DNA from: Candidatus Zixiibacteriota bacterium
Lineage (GTDB): Bacteria > Zixibacteria > MSB-5A5 > WJJR01
Assembly (NCBI GenBank): GCA_036397555.1
Contig: DASWIS010000001.1
Location: 56,854 to 120,853 of the forward strand
Direction of reading: 5' to 3'
DNA: 64,000 nt
In this document: positions 37,817 to 45,956 of the stretch, piece after piece
Position numbering within the stretch: the first letter of the stretch is position 1
Layout: each line of letters opens with the position of its first letter
Translations under genes and position numbers: made by a program
The notes under the pieces: generated by a model
Seen by the model: the letters and a program-made list of their open reading frames with translations, nothing else
The model's database searches: none
Told to the model about the DNA's origin: nothing

Positions 37817-38752
37817 TCAGTGTTTGCGCGCTTCAAGCCAGCGTTCGGCATCGAGCGCCGCCATACAGCCGCTGCCGGCGGCCGTCACGGCCTGTCGATA
37901 GGTCTTATCCTGCACGTCGCCACAGGCGAAGACGCCTTCGACGGAGGTCTTGGTCCCGTCGTGTGTGATGACGTATCCCTGCTTGTCCATCTCCAGCTTG
38001 CCGTCGAGGAATTCGGTGTTGGGTTTGTGTCCGATGGCGAGGAAGAGTCCCTGCATCGGCACTTCACGTTCGCTTCCGTTGACCGTGTCTCTGATACGCA
38101 GTCCTTCGATGCCGCTTTCGGGTTTGCCCAAGACCTCGACGACTTCGCTGTTCCATATGAAATCGATCTTGGGGTTATCCTGCGCGCGTTTTTGCATGAT
38201 CTTCGAGGCGCGCAGCGAATCGCGGCGGTGGATCACCGTCACCTGGTCGGCGAACTTCGTCAAAAAAGTCGCCTCTTCCATGGCCGAATCGCCGCCGCCG
38301 ACGACCGCAATCCTCTTTCCGCGAAAGAAGAACCCGTCGCAAGTCGCGCAGGCGGAGACACCATATCCCATCAGACGCGACTCGGATTCGAGGCCCAGCA
38401 ATTGCGCGCGCGCACCGGAAGCAATGATGATCGCGCCGCCGATGTAGGCGGTTCTCGCCGTCATCGCCGTGTGCGGCGGGCCGGAAAAGTCGACCGACGT
38501 CACCGTCTCCTGACGCACGACTGTCCCGAAACGCTCCGCCTGATTTCGGAACATCTTCATCATTTCGGGTCCCATGACGCCCTCGGGGAAACCCGGATAG
38601 TTCTCCACCTCCGTCGTAATGGTGAGTTGCCCGCCGGGCTGCTCGCCTTCCAACACGAGCACCGTCAAATCGGCGCGCGCGGCATACAGCGCGGCCGTGT
38701 ATCCGGCCGGTCCGGAACCGACTATGACAATGTCAAAGCGCTCTTCGTTCAT
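37817..38752 (-). CDS. trxB: Thioredoxin reductase
   Basis: A 311-residue FAD/NADPH-dependent reductase. FAD-binding GSGPAGYTAALYAARA, active-site disulfide CATC in SACATCDGFFFRG, NADPH-binding GGGDSAMEEA and the C-terminal FAD motif GVFACGDVQDKTYRQAVTAAGSGCMAALDAE are all present. AGGTGA precedes the ATG. It heads a probable operon with an O-methyltransferase and the TGA-containing ArsC-family gene. Its product or a thioredoxin could reduce that thioredoxin-fold protein (inference). Confidence 0.96.
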   Translation of the reverse strand: MNEERFDIVIVGSGPAGYTAALYAARADLTVLVLEGEQPGGQLTITTEVENYPGFPEGVMGPEMMKMFRNQAERFGTVVRQETVTSVDFSGPPHTAMTARTAYIGGAIIIASGARAQLLGLESESRLMGYGVSACATCDGFFFRGKRIAVVGGGDSAMEEATFLTKFADQVTVIHRRDSLRASKIMQKRAQDNPKIDFIWNSEVVEVLGKPESGIEGLRIRDTVNGSEREVPMQGLFLAIGHKPNTEFLDGKLEMDKQGYVITHDGTKTSVEGVFACGDVQDKTYRQAVTAAGSGCMAALDAERWLEARKH

Positions 38753-38820
38753 TGTTCACCTGTGGTGTGCGCCCGAGGTCTGTCCGGCGACTGGCACGGT
38801 ATCCCGCGCGCGTATCGAAG

Positions 38821-39714
38821 TCAACCGCCGGTCACATCATAACCGGTGCGGGTTCCCCGTATCCGGCTCGCCAGCCACTCTTCGAATGAAATGGTCGGGG
38901 CGCCCAGCAGACTGTTCGCCGACGTCGGGTCTCCGGTTTCGGAAAAGCGGTCCCAGAATCGCATCTGCACCGCCGCGGCCCTGAGTTCCCGATTGCCCAT
39001 CAGCGTCGCCAACAGCGAGGCGCGCCACAACGGAATTCGGCTGACCCGGATTGGCGGAGTCTGTTGCGATGCGAAACGTGTCAATGCTTCGGCCAGGGAG
39101 ACGGGCTGCGGTCCCCAGATATCGAGAATCTGCCCGACGGATTCCGGCGTTGTGTAGGCCGTCGACACCATGCGTGCATAGTCGGCCAGCGCCACCCAGT
39201 GCCAGGCGTTGCGTTGCCGCCCCAACAAGTATGCGCGACCGGGCTTGACGAAGAGCGGGAGCGATTCGAAAAACCAATGAGGACGGAAGATCGTGAACGG
39301 CACGATCGTCTCGACAATCGCAGCGATCGCCCGCAATTTGGCCGCCGACGGTGCGAAGTGGGCGTTCGCACTGCGGGCGCTGATGCCCGCGGTGTATGTC
39401 AGCCGCTCCAGACCCAGTTCGGCGGCAATCCGCGCGACCGTTCGCGTCCCCTGGTGTTCCAGTTCTTCGCATTCATCCGCTGTTTTGCCGTGCAGGTTGA
39501 CATGCACCCCCTGCATGCCGAACAACGCGGTGCGGACTGATTCTGGCCGGCGAACATCGCAATGCACGACTTCGCAGGCGTCGCCGAAGCGCGCATTGGC
39601 ATCGTCCGGCGCATGCGAACAGACGCGCACGGTGTGGCCATCCACAAGAAGACGGCGGGCGACCGGCTCTCCGACCAAGCCGGTGGCTCCGATGACGGCG
39701 ATGCTGATTCCCAT
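38821..39714 (-). CDS. NmrA-like NAD(P)-binding protein (atypical short-chain dehydrogenase)
   Basis: A 297-residue Rossmann protein of the NmrA/atypical SDR group. The nucleotide motif is AVIGATGLVGEPVARRLL. It continues with RRPESVRTALFGMQGVHVNL, LTYTAGISARSANAHF and FTIFRPHWFFESLPLFVKPG, a pattern of NAD(P)H-binding sensor or ether-reductase-like proteins. The canonical SDR Tyr-x-x-x-Lys is not evident, so it may sense rather than catalyse. The ATG is placed 9 nt after GAGGA; a GTG two codons earlier is too close. It follows citrate synthase and a terminator-like hairpin. Confidence 0.82.
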   Translation of the reverse strand: MGISIAVIGATGLVGEPVARRLLVDGHTVRVCSHAPDDANARFGDACEVVHCDVRRPESVRTALFGMQGVHVNLHGKTADECEELEHQGTRTVARIAAELGLERLTYTAGISARSANAHFAPSAAKLRAIAAIVETIVPFTIFRPHWFFESLPLFVKPGRAYLLGRQRNAWHWVALADYARMVSTAYTTPESVGQILDIWGPQPVSLAEALTRFASQQTPPIRVSRIPLWRASLLATLMGNRELRAAAVQMRFWDRFSETGDPTSANSLLGAPTISFEEWLASRIRGTRTGYDVTGG

Positions 39715-39740
39715 CTGCACGATTCCTCGGGAAAGATAAG

Positions 39741-39758
39741 AAAAACCGCCTCAAGGCG
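39741..39758 (-). terminator. Terminator-like hairpin after citrate synthase
   Basis: On the minus strand CGCC-TTGA-GGCG is followed by G and five T residues, 37 nt after the citrate synthase stop codon and just before the ribosome-binding site of the NmrA-like gene. The stem is short, so readthrough is likely. Confidence 0.5.
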
Positions 39759-39794
39759 CAGCCGTGAGACGGTCTCCTCATTCGGTCGTCTTTT

Positions 39795-41099
39795 CTAAGG
39801 CGCCGTGTGCGCCGGGACTTTGCCTTCGCTCACAGCCTCGCGGAGCCACTCCGTGGTCGAAGACTTCGGACGCACGATCGGATAGCCCATCCCGCGCGCG
39901 ATCACCGCCTGCGCACAGATGCCCAGCGCGCGCGACACCGCAAACATGACGGTGTAGAACGGGAATTCGGTGAGTCCATACTTGTACAGCAGCGCACCGG
40001 AGGCCGCATCGACATTGGGCCACGGGTCCTTGATCTTGTTGACTTGGCGAAGAACGTTGGGCACGACCTCGTAGACTTTGGCGACGATCCGGTATACCTC
40101 ATCCTCAGCGCAGTAGCGCTTGCCGAATTCCAGAAATGCATCGAAGCGCGGGTCGGTGACGCGCAGGACCGGGTGACCGTAACCGGGGATCACCTGTCCG
40201 GCATTCAGCGTATTCCACGCGTATTCCTCCAACTGACGGTCCGTCGGGACACCGCCGAAGGCGTCACGGACTTGCAGCACCCACTTGAGGCATTCCTGGT
40301 TGGCCAGCCCGTGCAGCGGCCCGGCCAGACCGTTGAACCCAGCCGATAGCGCATAGTAAAGGTCCGAGAGTGCCGAGTTGACGGTGGCGGCCGCATTGGC
40401 CGAGACATTGCCCGACTCATGGTCGCAGTGCAGCACCATGTACAAACGCATCAGCTTGGCGAAGTTGCCGTCGGGATCGGGCACACCCAGCATCTGCGTG
40501 AGATCAGTCGTCCAGTCCAGCTCGGGGTTGCTGGGAATGCGTTGCCCCTTGCCGAAGCGCAGGCGGTAGATCCCAGCCGCGAGCGTCGGTACGCGCGCGA
40601 TGATCGTCAAAGCATCTTCGAGCGTGCCCTCCCAGTAGTGTTCTTTGCTGATTCCCTCATCGTAGTGACGGTGGAAGATGGACTCGCGTTCCATGACGAG
40701 AATGCCGGTGTTGAACATACACATCGGGTGCGAATCCGGCGGCATCGCCTGCATCACGTGCCAGACGTATTCGGGCACTTCGGCACGCTGCCGCAGTTCC
40801 TTTCGCATGGATTCGAGTTCGCGCTCATCGGGAATCGCCCCGGTCAGCAGCAGCCAGAAGACTTCCTCGGGCAGCCGGTCGGTCAGCGACATGATCGCTG
40901 TGCCGCGAATGAAGAGACCCTCATCGGCCTTGACGCGAGACGTGTCGCAGACCAGCGCGCGCACACCGCGCATGCCGCCGAATATCTGTTTAAGCGAGAC
41001 CTCCGCCACTTTGCGGTCCCCGTGCGCTTGCAGCAACGTCTTTAGATCGGAGCGCCACTGGGGCAGGAGTTCGGACAATCGGGCATGTATTGCGGACAT
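39795..41099 (-). CDS. gltA: Citrate synthase, eukaryote-type
   Basis: Condenses oxaloacetate and acetyl-CoA to citrate. It is 434 residues and of the mitochondrial-like type I citrate synthase branch rather than the usual bacterial GltA branch: IFGGMRGVRALVCDTSRVKADEGLFIRG, VMQAMPPDSHPMCMF, VLHCDHESGNVSANAA, AGPLHGLANQECLKW, GQVIPGYGHPVLRVTDPR and YTVMFAVSRALGICAQ. Catalytic His residues (DHESGNVS, LHGLANQE, GYGHPVLR) and the Asp region are intact. The start has GGGAGA just upstream; an ATG four codons earlier is less well placed. Confidence 0.96.
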   Translation of the reverse strand: MSAIHARLSELLPQWRSDLKTLLQAHGDRKVAEVSLKQIFGGMRGVRALVCDTSRVKADEGLFIRGTAIMSLTDRLPEEVFWLLLTGAIPDERELESMRKELRQRAEVPEYVWHVMQAMPPDSHPMCMFNTGILVMERESIFHRHYDEGISKEHYWEGTLEDALTIIARVPTLAAGIYRLRFGKGQRIPSNPELDWTTDLTQMLGVPDPDGNFAKLMRLYMVLHCDHESGNVSANAAATVNSALSDLYYALSAGFNGLAGPLHGLANQECLKWVLQVRDAFGGVPTDRQLEEYAWNTLNAGQVIPGYGHPVLRVTDPRFDAFLEFGKRYCAEDEVYRIVAKVYEVVPNVLRQVNKIKDPWPNVDAASGALLYKYGLTEFPFYTVMFAVSRALGICAQAVIARGMGYPIVRPKSSTTEWLREAVSEGKVPAHTAP

Positions 41100-41244
41100 T
41101 GTCTCTCCCATCTGTCGGATTACGGCGACACGGTCATCACAATATAATGATCGGTTCGACCAAATGGACTCGAATCGATGTTATTCCAAACCGTCTAAAT
41201 TTTTTGACAGAATTGGAATTCAAACGCCGCGCATGGCAGCGGGG

Positions 41245-41664
41245 CTATCCGGCGATATCGAAGTGCATCGGCAGTTCTCGACCGGCGCCGCCGTCGATGA
41301 TCTGCAGACGCGCGATGGCACTTCGGACCTCACTGAGGGCAAAGGGCTTTGTGAGACGGGCCATCGGGGGTCTCGGATCCCGCTCGGACTCGTCAGCTCC
41401 GGCCGAATCCATGACGATGACCGGGACTCGCGGCTGACGTGACCGCAGCGCCCGTACGAACGCCGGCCCGTCCATGGCGGGCATATGCGTATCGGAGATG
41501 ACCAAATCGGCAGGATTGTTTTGAAACCGCTTCAGCCCCTCGGCGCCGTCACTGGCGGTGTCGACTTCAAAGCCGTCACCGGTCAGCACCTCTTTCAGCA
41601 GGCTGCGAATGACGCCTTCATCATCGACGACCAGCACGCGCGCAAACGGTTTGATTCGGTTCAT
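41245..41664 (-). CDS. Single-domain response regulator (CheY-like), last gene of the sensing operon
   Basis: A 139-residue receiver-only protein. The acidic pair is in VLVVDDEG, phospho-acceptor D58 in LVISDTHMPAMDG and the Lys in RLTKPFALSE. A conserved Thr/Ser position shows as VMDSAG. No output domain follows, so it must act through a protein partner. Its ATG overlaps the stop of the second receiver gene by 4 nt (ATGA), indicating tight coupling with it and with the kinase. Confidence 0.92.
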   Translation of the reverse strand: MNRIKPFARVLVVDDEGVIRSLLKEVLTGDGFEVDTASDGAEGLKRFQNNPADLVISDTHMPAMDGPAFVRALRSRQPRVPVIVMDSAGADESERDPRPPMARLTKPFALSEVRSAIARLQIIDGGAGRELPMHFDIAG

Positions 41665-42068
41665 CGCCCACCCGCCGGTCCAGCCGGATCATCGGCCAGA
41701 CAATGTCTCACCCGACTGCGAACTTCGAACACGTCGAACGGCTTCGACACCACGTCAAAGCAGCCCAGACTCCGACAGCGCCGCTTGTTGTCCTCCGACG
41801 GGTAGCCGGTCATGACCAGCACCTGCACGCGGTCGGACTTCGATCGCGCCGCGCGCAGGACGTCGAAGCCCGTGATCTCCGGCATCATCAAATCGGTAAT
41901 CACGACTCGAAATGCGTTCCGTTCGATCAATTGCAGGGCCGTGTGCCCGTCGCCCGCCACCGTGACGCGATACTCGGAGAGGGCCTCCGCCAACAGGTCG
42001 CGCAGAAACGGTTCATCGTCGACGATCAGGATGGCGTAGCGACCGTCGGCCAACACGTCTTCACACAT
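41661..42068 (-). CDS. Single-domain response regulator (CheY-like) next to the kinase
   Basis: A 135-residue receiver-only protein: LIVDDEPFLRDLL, D59 in VVITDLMMPEITGFDVL, VLVMTGYPS and VVSKPFDVFEV with the conserved Lys. No output domain. The start overlaps the end of the kinase gene by 8 nt; an ATG four codons earlier is possible. The two tandem receivers differ in sequence and so are probably not a recent duplication. They could form a relay or compete for the kinase. Confidence 0.92.
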   Translation of the reverse strand: MCEDVLADGRYAILIVDDEPFLRDLLAEALSEYRVTVAGDGHTALQLIERNAFRVVITDLMMPEITGFDVLRAARSKSDRVQVLVMTGYPSEDNKRRCRSLGCFDVVSKPFDVFEVRSRVRHCLADDPAGPAGGR

Positions 42069-43722
42069 AGCGGATCTCATCGATCTTGATCTCGTTGGGT
42101 GGCGATGGGGCCTGTCCCTTCACCGGAGGTTGGGAATTGGCGATTCTGCCCGATGAGGGTAACGAAACGGTGAATGTCGTGCCGGCATTGACCTGCGACT
42201 CCACGTCGATTCGTCCGCCCATGTCCTTGACCAATCCGTAGGTCACCGAGAGCCCCAGGCCCGTGCCCTGACCGATTTCTTTGGTGGTGAAGAACGGCTC
42301 GAATATCTTTTCGAGATTATCCGGAGCAATTCCGTGTCCGTTGTCCCGGACAATGACTTGCACCCACCCGCTGAACAGCCGGGAGGTCACATGCAGGTCG
42401 CCGTTATCGCGCATGGCCTGCACAGCGTTGATGAGAATATTGGTGAAGATCTGCTGCAATTGCCCCGCGTGGCCCATCACGCTCGGGAGATTCTCGGCGA
42501 GCGCCAGAGTGACCGTTACTTGTCGGGTCGTCAACTGATGCTCCATAAACTGGAGCGTCTCGCGGAGGACGTCGTTGATCGCAATCGGAGCGGTTTGGTC
42601 TTTGGAGGACGCCCGTGCAAAACGCAGCAGATTCTGCACGATGTGCTTGCAGCGCTGCGACTGGCGTTCCATGTTTTCGATGTATCCCTGAAAGCGGGCA
42701 ACCTCTTCGGGCCGGATGCCGCGTGCGCTGCGGGCCCGCAGTTGTTCGGCGGCCAACTGGGCATATCCCATGATACCGGCCAGCGGGTTGTTGATCTCAT
42801 GGGCCACGCCCGCTGCCAGTTGGCCGATGGCGGCCATTTTTCCCGCCTGCACAAGCTGTTGCTGTGTCTCCTTCAACTCCAGGATCGCATCTTCGAGCAG
42901 ATTCTTTTCCACCAGCGCGCCGCGCGTCGCCTTCAAGTCCGCCGTCATGCGGTTAAACGACTTGGCCAGATCGCCGATTTCATCTTTGCGATCATCCGCC
43001 ACACGGACATCGTAATCGCCGCCGGCAATGCGATGCGTTGCATCGGCCAGGTCGTTGACCGGACGGATGCTCACCCGAACGGCAATCGAGGTCACCAGGA
43101 TCGCGCACAGTGCGACGAGGATTGTGATCCACATCATGTTGCTGCGCATACGGGCGATCGAGTCTTCGATGTAATGTGTCGTCATGCCGATCTGCGCATG
43201 CCCCAGGACCTTGCGGCCGCCCCGGGCATCGTCTCCCCACCACGCGTCGTAGAGACCGCCCGATCCGAACGGGTCGGTCTGCGCATCCTGACGCAAGATG
43301 ATCGGCGCCTGGAAATGGACTGTCTGTCCGTCCGGCTCAAACCGCAACACAAAGCCGTCAGCCCATTCGCCGCCGGCGGAATCGGTTGTCCTCTCCGGAC
43401 GCTCGTCCGACGCCTGCTGCTCTGCGAGGCGGCCGCGTTGCACCAGTACCCTGCCGGCCCGTTCGACGATCCGCGCGTAGAAGACCTCCTGCTCGGCGAG
43501 CACGCCGTTGAGCAGATCGGCCAGCGCGGTCGTGTCGCCGATCAACGTCGCGTATGTCGAATTGTAGGCGAGATTTTTGACCGAGATGTCGCCGCGCCGC
43601 AGCAATTCCTCACGAATCGCCTCGCCGCCGTGATACAGCGAGATCCACATCAGCGAAAACGCCAGCCCGACGGTCAGGACCGAGATGCCGACAATTGACT
43701 TGATTTGAATGCTGATTCTCAC
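42061..43722 (-). CDS. Membrane sensor histidine kinase (HAMP-HisKA-HATPase)
   Basis: A 553-residue kinase. TM1 is near residues 7-28 (IVGISVLTVGLAFSLMWISL). An extracytoplasmic region of about 160 residues follows, then TM2 (WITILVALCAILVTSIAV) and HAMP (ISIRPVNDLADATHRIAGGDYDVRV). The HisKA box has H308 in AAGVAHEINNPLAGIMGYAQL. The HATPase has N-box ILINAVQAM, G1 VIVRDNGHGI, FEPFFTTKEIGQGTGLGLSV. It is of the NtrB-like subgroup. The GTG start has GGAG 9 nt upstream. Its gene directly follows the orphan binding protein gene (25 nt) and precedes two receiver genes, so the binding protein is a likely ligand-presenting partner. Confidence 0.93.
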   Translation of the reverse strand: MRISIQIKSIVGISVLTVGLAFSLMWISLYHGGEAIREELLRRGDISVKNLAYNSTYATLIGDTTALADLLNGVLAEQEVFYARIVERAGRVLVQRGRLAEQQASDERPERTTDSAGGEWADGFVLRFEPDGQTVHFQAPIILRQDAQTDPFGSGGLYDAWWGDDARGGRKVLGHAQIGMTTHYIEDSIARMRSNMMWITILVALCAILVTSIAVRVSIRPVNDLADATHRIAGGDYDVRVADDRKDEIGDLAKSFNRMTADLKATRGALVEKNLLEDAILELKETQQQLVQAGKMAAIGQLAAGVAHEINNPLAGIMGYAQLAAEQLRARSARGIRPEEVARFQGYIENMERQSQRCKHIVQNLLRFARASSKDQTAPIAINDVLRETLQFMEHQLTTRQVTVTLALAENLPSVMGHAGQLQQIFTNILINAVQAMRDNGDLHVTSRLFSGWVQVIVRDNGHGIAPDNLEKIFEPFFTTKEIGQGTGLGLSVTYGLVKDMGGRIDVESQVNAGTTFTVSLPSSGRIANSQPPVKGQAPSPPNEIKIDEIRYV

Positions 43723-43747
43723 GGTAACCGGCTCCACACTGACCGCA

Positions 43748-44896
43748 TCAATAGACCACCACATTGGAATCCTTGATGATCGCCTCGTTCATCGGCAATT
43801 CAATGTGTTCGCGCACTTTGAGATTGATCGTCCGCAGAAAGCTGCGCGGCACAGTTTCTTGCAGCATCGCCGGCGACGCGCCCTCAAGAATCCGCACCGC
43901 CAGTTCGCCGGACTGCCGACCGATATCATCGTAACGGCACTCCAGGGCCAACAGCGCGCCCGCCTTCACGTACGCCGACGAGAGGCCGATGACCGGGATG
44001 CCCGATTTGATCAGCTCGAAAATGATGTACCGTGATGAACGTGGAGTCAGCACCGTCTGATCGGGCAGCATCCAGAGCACGTCGGTGATCTCACGCAAAT
44101 GGCGGACGGCAGCCGGGACCTCGGTCTCATCACGGACCCATGCAATTTCAAAGGTCAGACCCTGCTGCCGTGCCAATCGCTGTGCGCGCTCGGCAATGGC
44201 CCGTGTGCGCGTCGAATCACAGATCACCCCGATGCGCCTGACCGTCGGGAACGCGCGACGGATCTCCTCGAGTTGCGTCTCCTGGGAAATATTCAGCGTC
44301 GCGCCGGTGAGATTCTGGTGCGCGTCACGCGACAGGCCGGTGTTGGCATCCTCCGGCATCGTCAGCACCATGGTGTACACGATGGGAATCTTTTGCTCCC
44401 GTGCGACGGCTTCGCGCGCGGCGCGCGTACCCACCGCCAGGATCAAATCGGGGGATCCGCGCCGGATTATCTGCCAGATGCTGTCGTTGTGTTCCACGCC
44501 GGCGCCGAGCGTGAACGTCTGCACATGCGGCCGACGACCACTCTCCGAGAGCTCCGCGAAAAACCCTTCCTGCGCCTGATTGTATTCGGGGAGATCCAGA
44601 CTCTTGACGACCGCCACGCGAACACCGGCGGACTGATTCGCTGTCTGCGCCTGGGCCGTGTGCGCCCCCAGACTGGCGCACAGCACCCCAATCGACAGCC
44701 GCAACAGCGGCGGGATCAACGGTGAGAACCGGGCACCGGCAGCGGCGCCTCGTTCAGTCCGAGTGATGAAGGAAAGCAACGGGAGACGTTTGCGCCGGCG
44801 AGTGCGCACCCATTCCCGAGAAGAGATCCATATCGACTTGCCGCAGTCCACGATCCGAAGCTGCCCCCCGCGCGGTGCGTGGATCGACCGGTCCAT
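43748..44896 (-). CDS. ABC-type periplasmic binding protein, COG2984/TrpX-like, without transporter genes
   Basis: A 382-residue protein of the ABC sugar/amino-acid-type binding family (PF04392 group). The signal sequence lies about residues 58-84 (LIPPLLRLSIGVLCASLGAHTAQA), so the true start may be later than the ATG at 44896. Body motifs are SPDLILAVGTRAAREAV, IPIVYTMVLTMPED, GATLNISQETQLEEIRRAFPTVRRIGVICD, VLWMLPDQTVLTPRSSRYIIFELIKSGIPVIGLSSAYVKAGALLALECRYDDIGRQSGELAVRILEG. No permease or ATPase gene is adjacent; instead a histidine kinase follows. Most likely a sensory ligand-binding subunit. Confidence 0.88.
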   Translation of the reverse strand: MDRSIHAPRGGQLRIVDCGKSIWISSREWVRTRRRKRLPLLSFITRTERGAAAGARFSPLIPPLLRLSIGVLCASLGAHTAQAQTANQSAGVRVAVVKSLDLPEYNQAQEGFFAELSESGRRPHVQTFTLGAGVEHNDSIWQIIRRGSPDLILAVGTRAAREAVAREQKIPIVYTMVLTMPEDANTGLSRDAHQNLTGATLNISQETQLEEIRRAFPTVRRIGVICDSTRTRAIAERAQRLARQQGLTFEIAWVRDETEVPAAVRHLREITDVLWMLPDQTVLTPRSSRYIIFELIKSGIPVIGLSSAYVKAGALLALECRYDDIGRQSGELAVRILEGASPAMLQETVPRSFLRTINLKVREHIELPMNEAIIKDSNVVVY

Positions 44897-44913
44897 CGGC
44901 GCCCGACTGCGCG

Positions 44914-45915
44914 TCAGAATGCCAAGGTGACCGTGAACAGGTGGTTGCTCTCAAAGACGCCGGCATCGACCCAGGCATAGTCCACCGACGTGACCGATTC
45001 CCCGAACGGGATGCGCAGCCCCGCGCCGCCGGAGAAACCGTACTGGAATCCGTCCAGCGGCGAGGCAACATAACCGCCGCGCAAGAATAGCTGATCGGCC
45101 AACGCCCATTCGGTACCCAGCCGAAATTCGTCCTCTGAGAAGTTGTTCGCCTGAAAGGCGCCCACGAACGTGACATTCTGCCCCGCCGGGCTCCAGCCGT
45201 TCCACGCCAGTCCGAATTGAATGAACGACGGCAGCTCGAAGGACGCGCTGCGGCTGCGCAGTTCCGCATCCGGATTGTCATCGCCGGATGGCACCGAGAA
45301 GTCGGGACCGTCAAAGCGCATCTTCGGTCCATAGTTCTTGATGGCAACACCCAGCGTGAGCCCTGCGATCGTCGGACGATAGACGAAGCCGATGTCGAAC
45401 GCCAGTCCCTGCGCGGTTTCGCGATGAATCTGCTCGGCGACATAATGCGCATTGACCCCGACGGAAACTCTGTCCGTCATGGTGCGCGCCAGCGACAACC
45501 CGACGACAACGAAGGACGTTGCAAATGTTTCGCCCGTGCCGTCCGGCTGGTCGACGGTGTAGACCTGGTCGCCATCGGTGGAGAGCACCTTGGCGGAGAG
45601 CCCCAGCGTACCCAGAGCGCCGGTTTCACGCGCGTACGCCAAATGGGACATTCCGATGTCGGCGATGTAGCGACGGTGCGAGACGGCGATTTCGTCGCCC
45701 TGCAAGACCGCCGCGCCGGCGGGATTCCAAAAGAGCGACTGCACGCCGCGTCCCTCGGCCATGACCGAGCCGCCCATCGCGACGCCGCGTGCGTCCGTGG
45801 GAATCAGCAATTCCAGCGCACCCGCCGTGCCCAGACGCGCCGGTGTACCCGCGTGCGCGGCGCCGAACGACAAGCCCCATAGCCCCATCAACAGACTGGA
45901 AACGATCCTTCGCAT
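44914..45915 (-). CDS. PorV/PorQ-like outer-membrane barrel protein
   Basis: A 333-residue beta-barrel protein with signal peptide (SSLLMGLWGLSFGAAHAG). The N-terminal pattern LLIPTDARGVAMGGSVMAEGRGVQSLFWNPAGAAVL is characteristic of the PorV/PorQ (UPF0164) family: a leading strand plus N-P-A-G. Later strands end with the aromatic HLFTVTLAF. In type IX secretion, PorV helps deliver and attach sorting-domain proteins at the surface. It lies between a protein with such a C-terminus (41 nt upstream) and the binding-protein gene. Confidence 0.88.
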   Translation of the reverse strand: MRRIVSSLLMGLWGLSFGAAHAGTPARLGTAGALELLIPTDARGVAMGGSVMAEGRGVQSLFWNPAGAAVLQGDEIAVSHRRYIADIGMSHLAYARETGALGTLGLSAKVLSTDGDQVYTVDQPDGTGETFATSFVVVGLSLARTMTDRVSVGVNAHYVAEQIHRETAQGLAFDIGFVYRPTIAGLTLGVAIKNYGPKMRFDGPDFSVPSGDDNPDAELRSRSASFELPSFIQFGLAWNGWSPAGQNVTFVGAFQANNFSEDEFRLGTEWALADQLFLRGGYVASPLDGFQYGFSGGAGLRIPFGESVTSVDYAWVDAGVFESNHLFTVTLAF

Positions 45916-45956
45916 GGTATCCGTCCTTTGCGCAACCGCCTGCGAGCGGCCGGGCG

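Noticed and set aside
42334..43698. 454-codon plus-strand frame opposite the histidine kinase gene
   Set aside because: Antisense shadow; the kinase motifs are complete on the minus strand.
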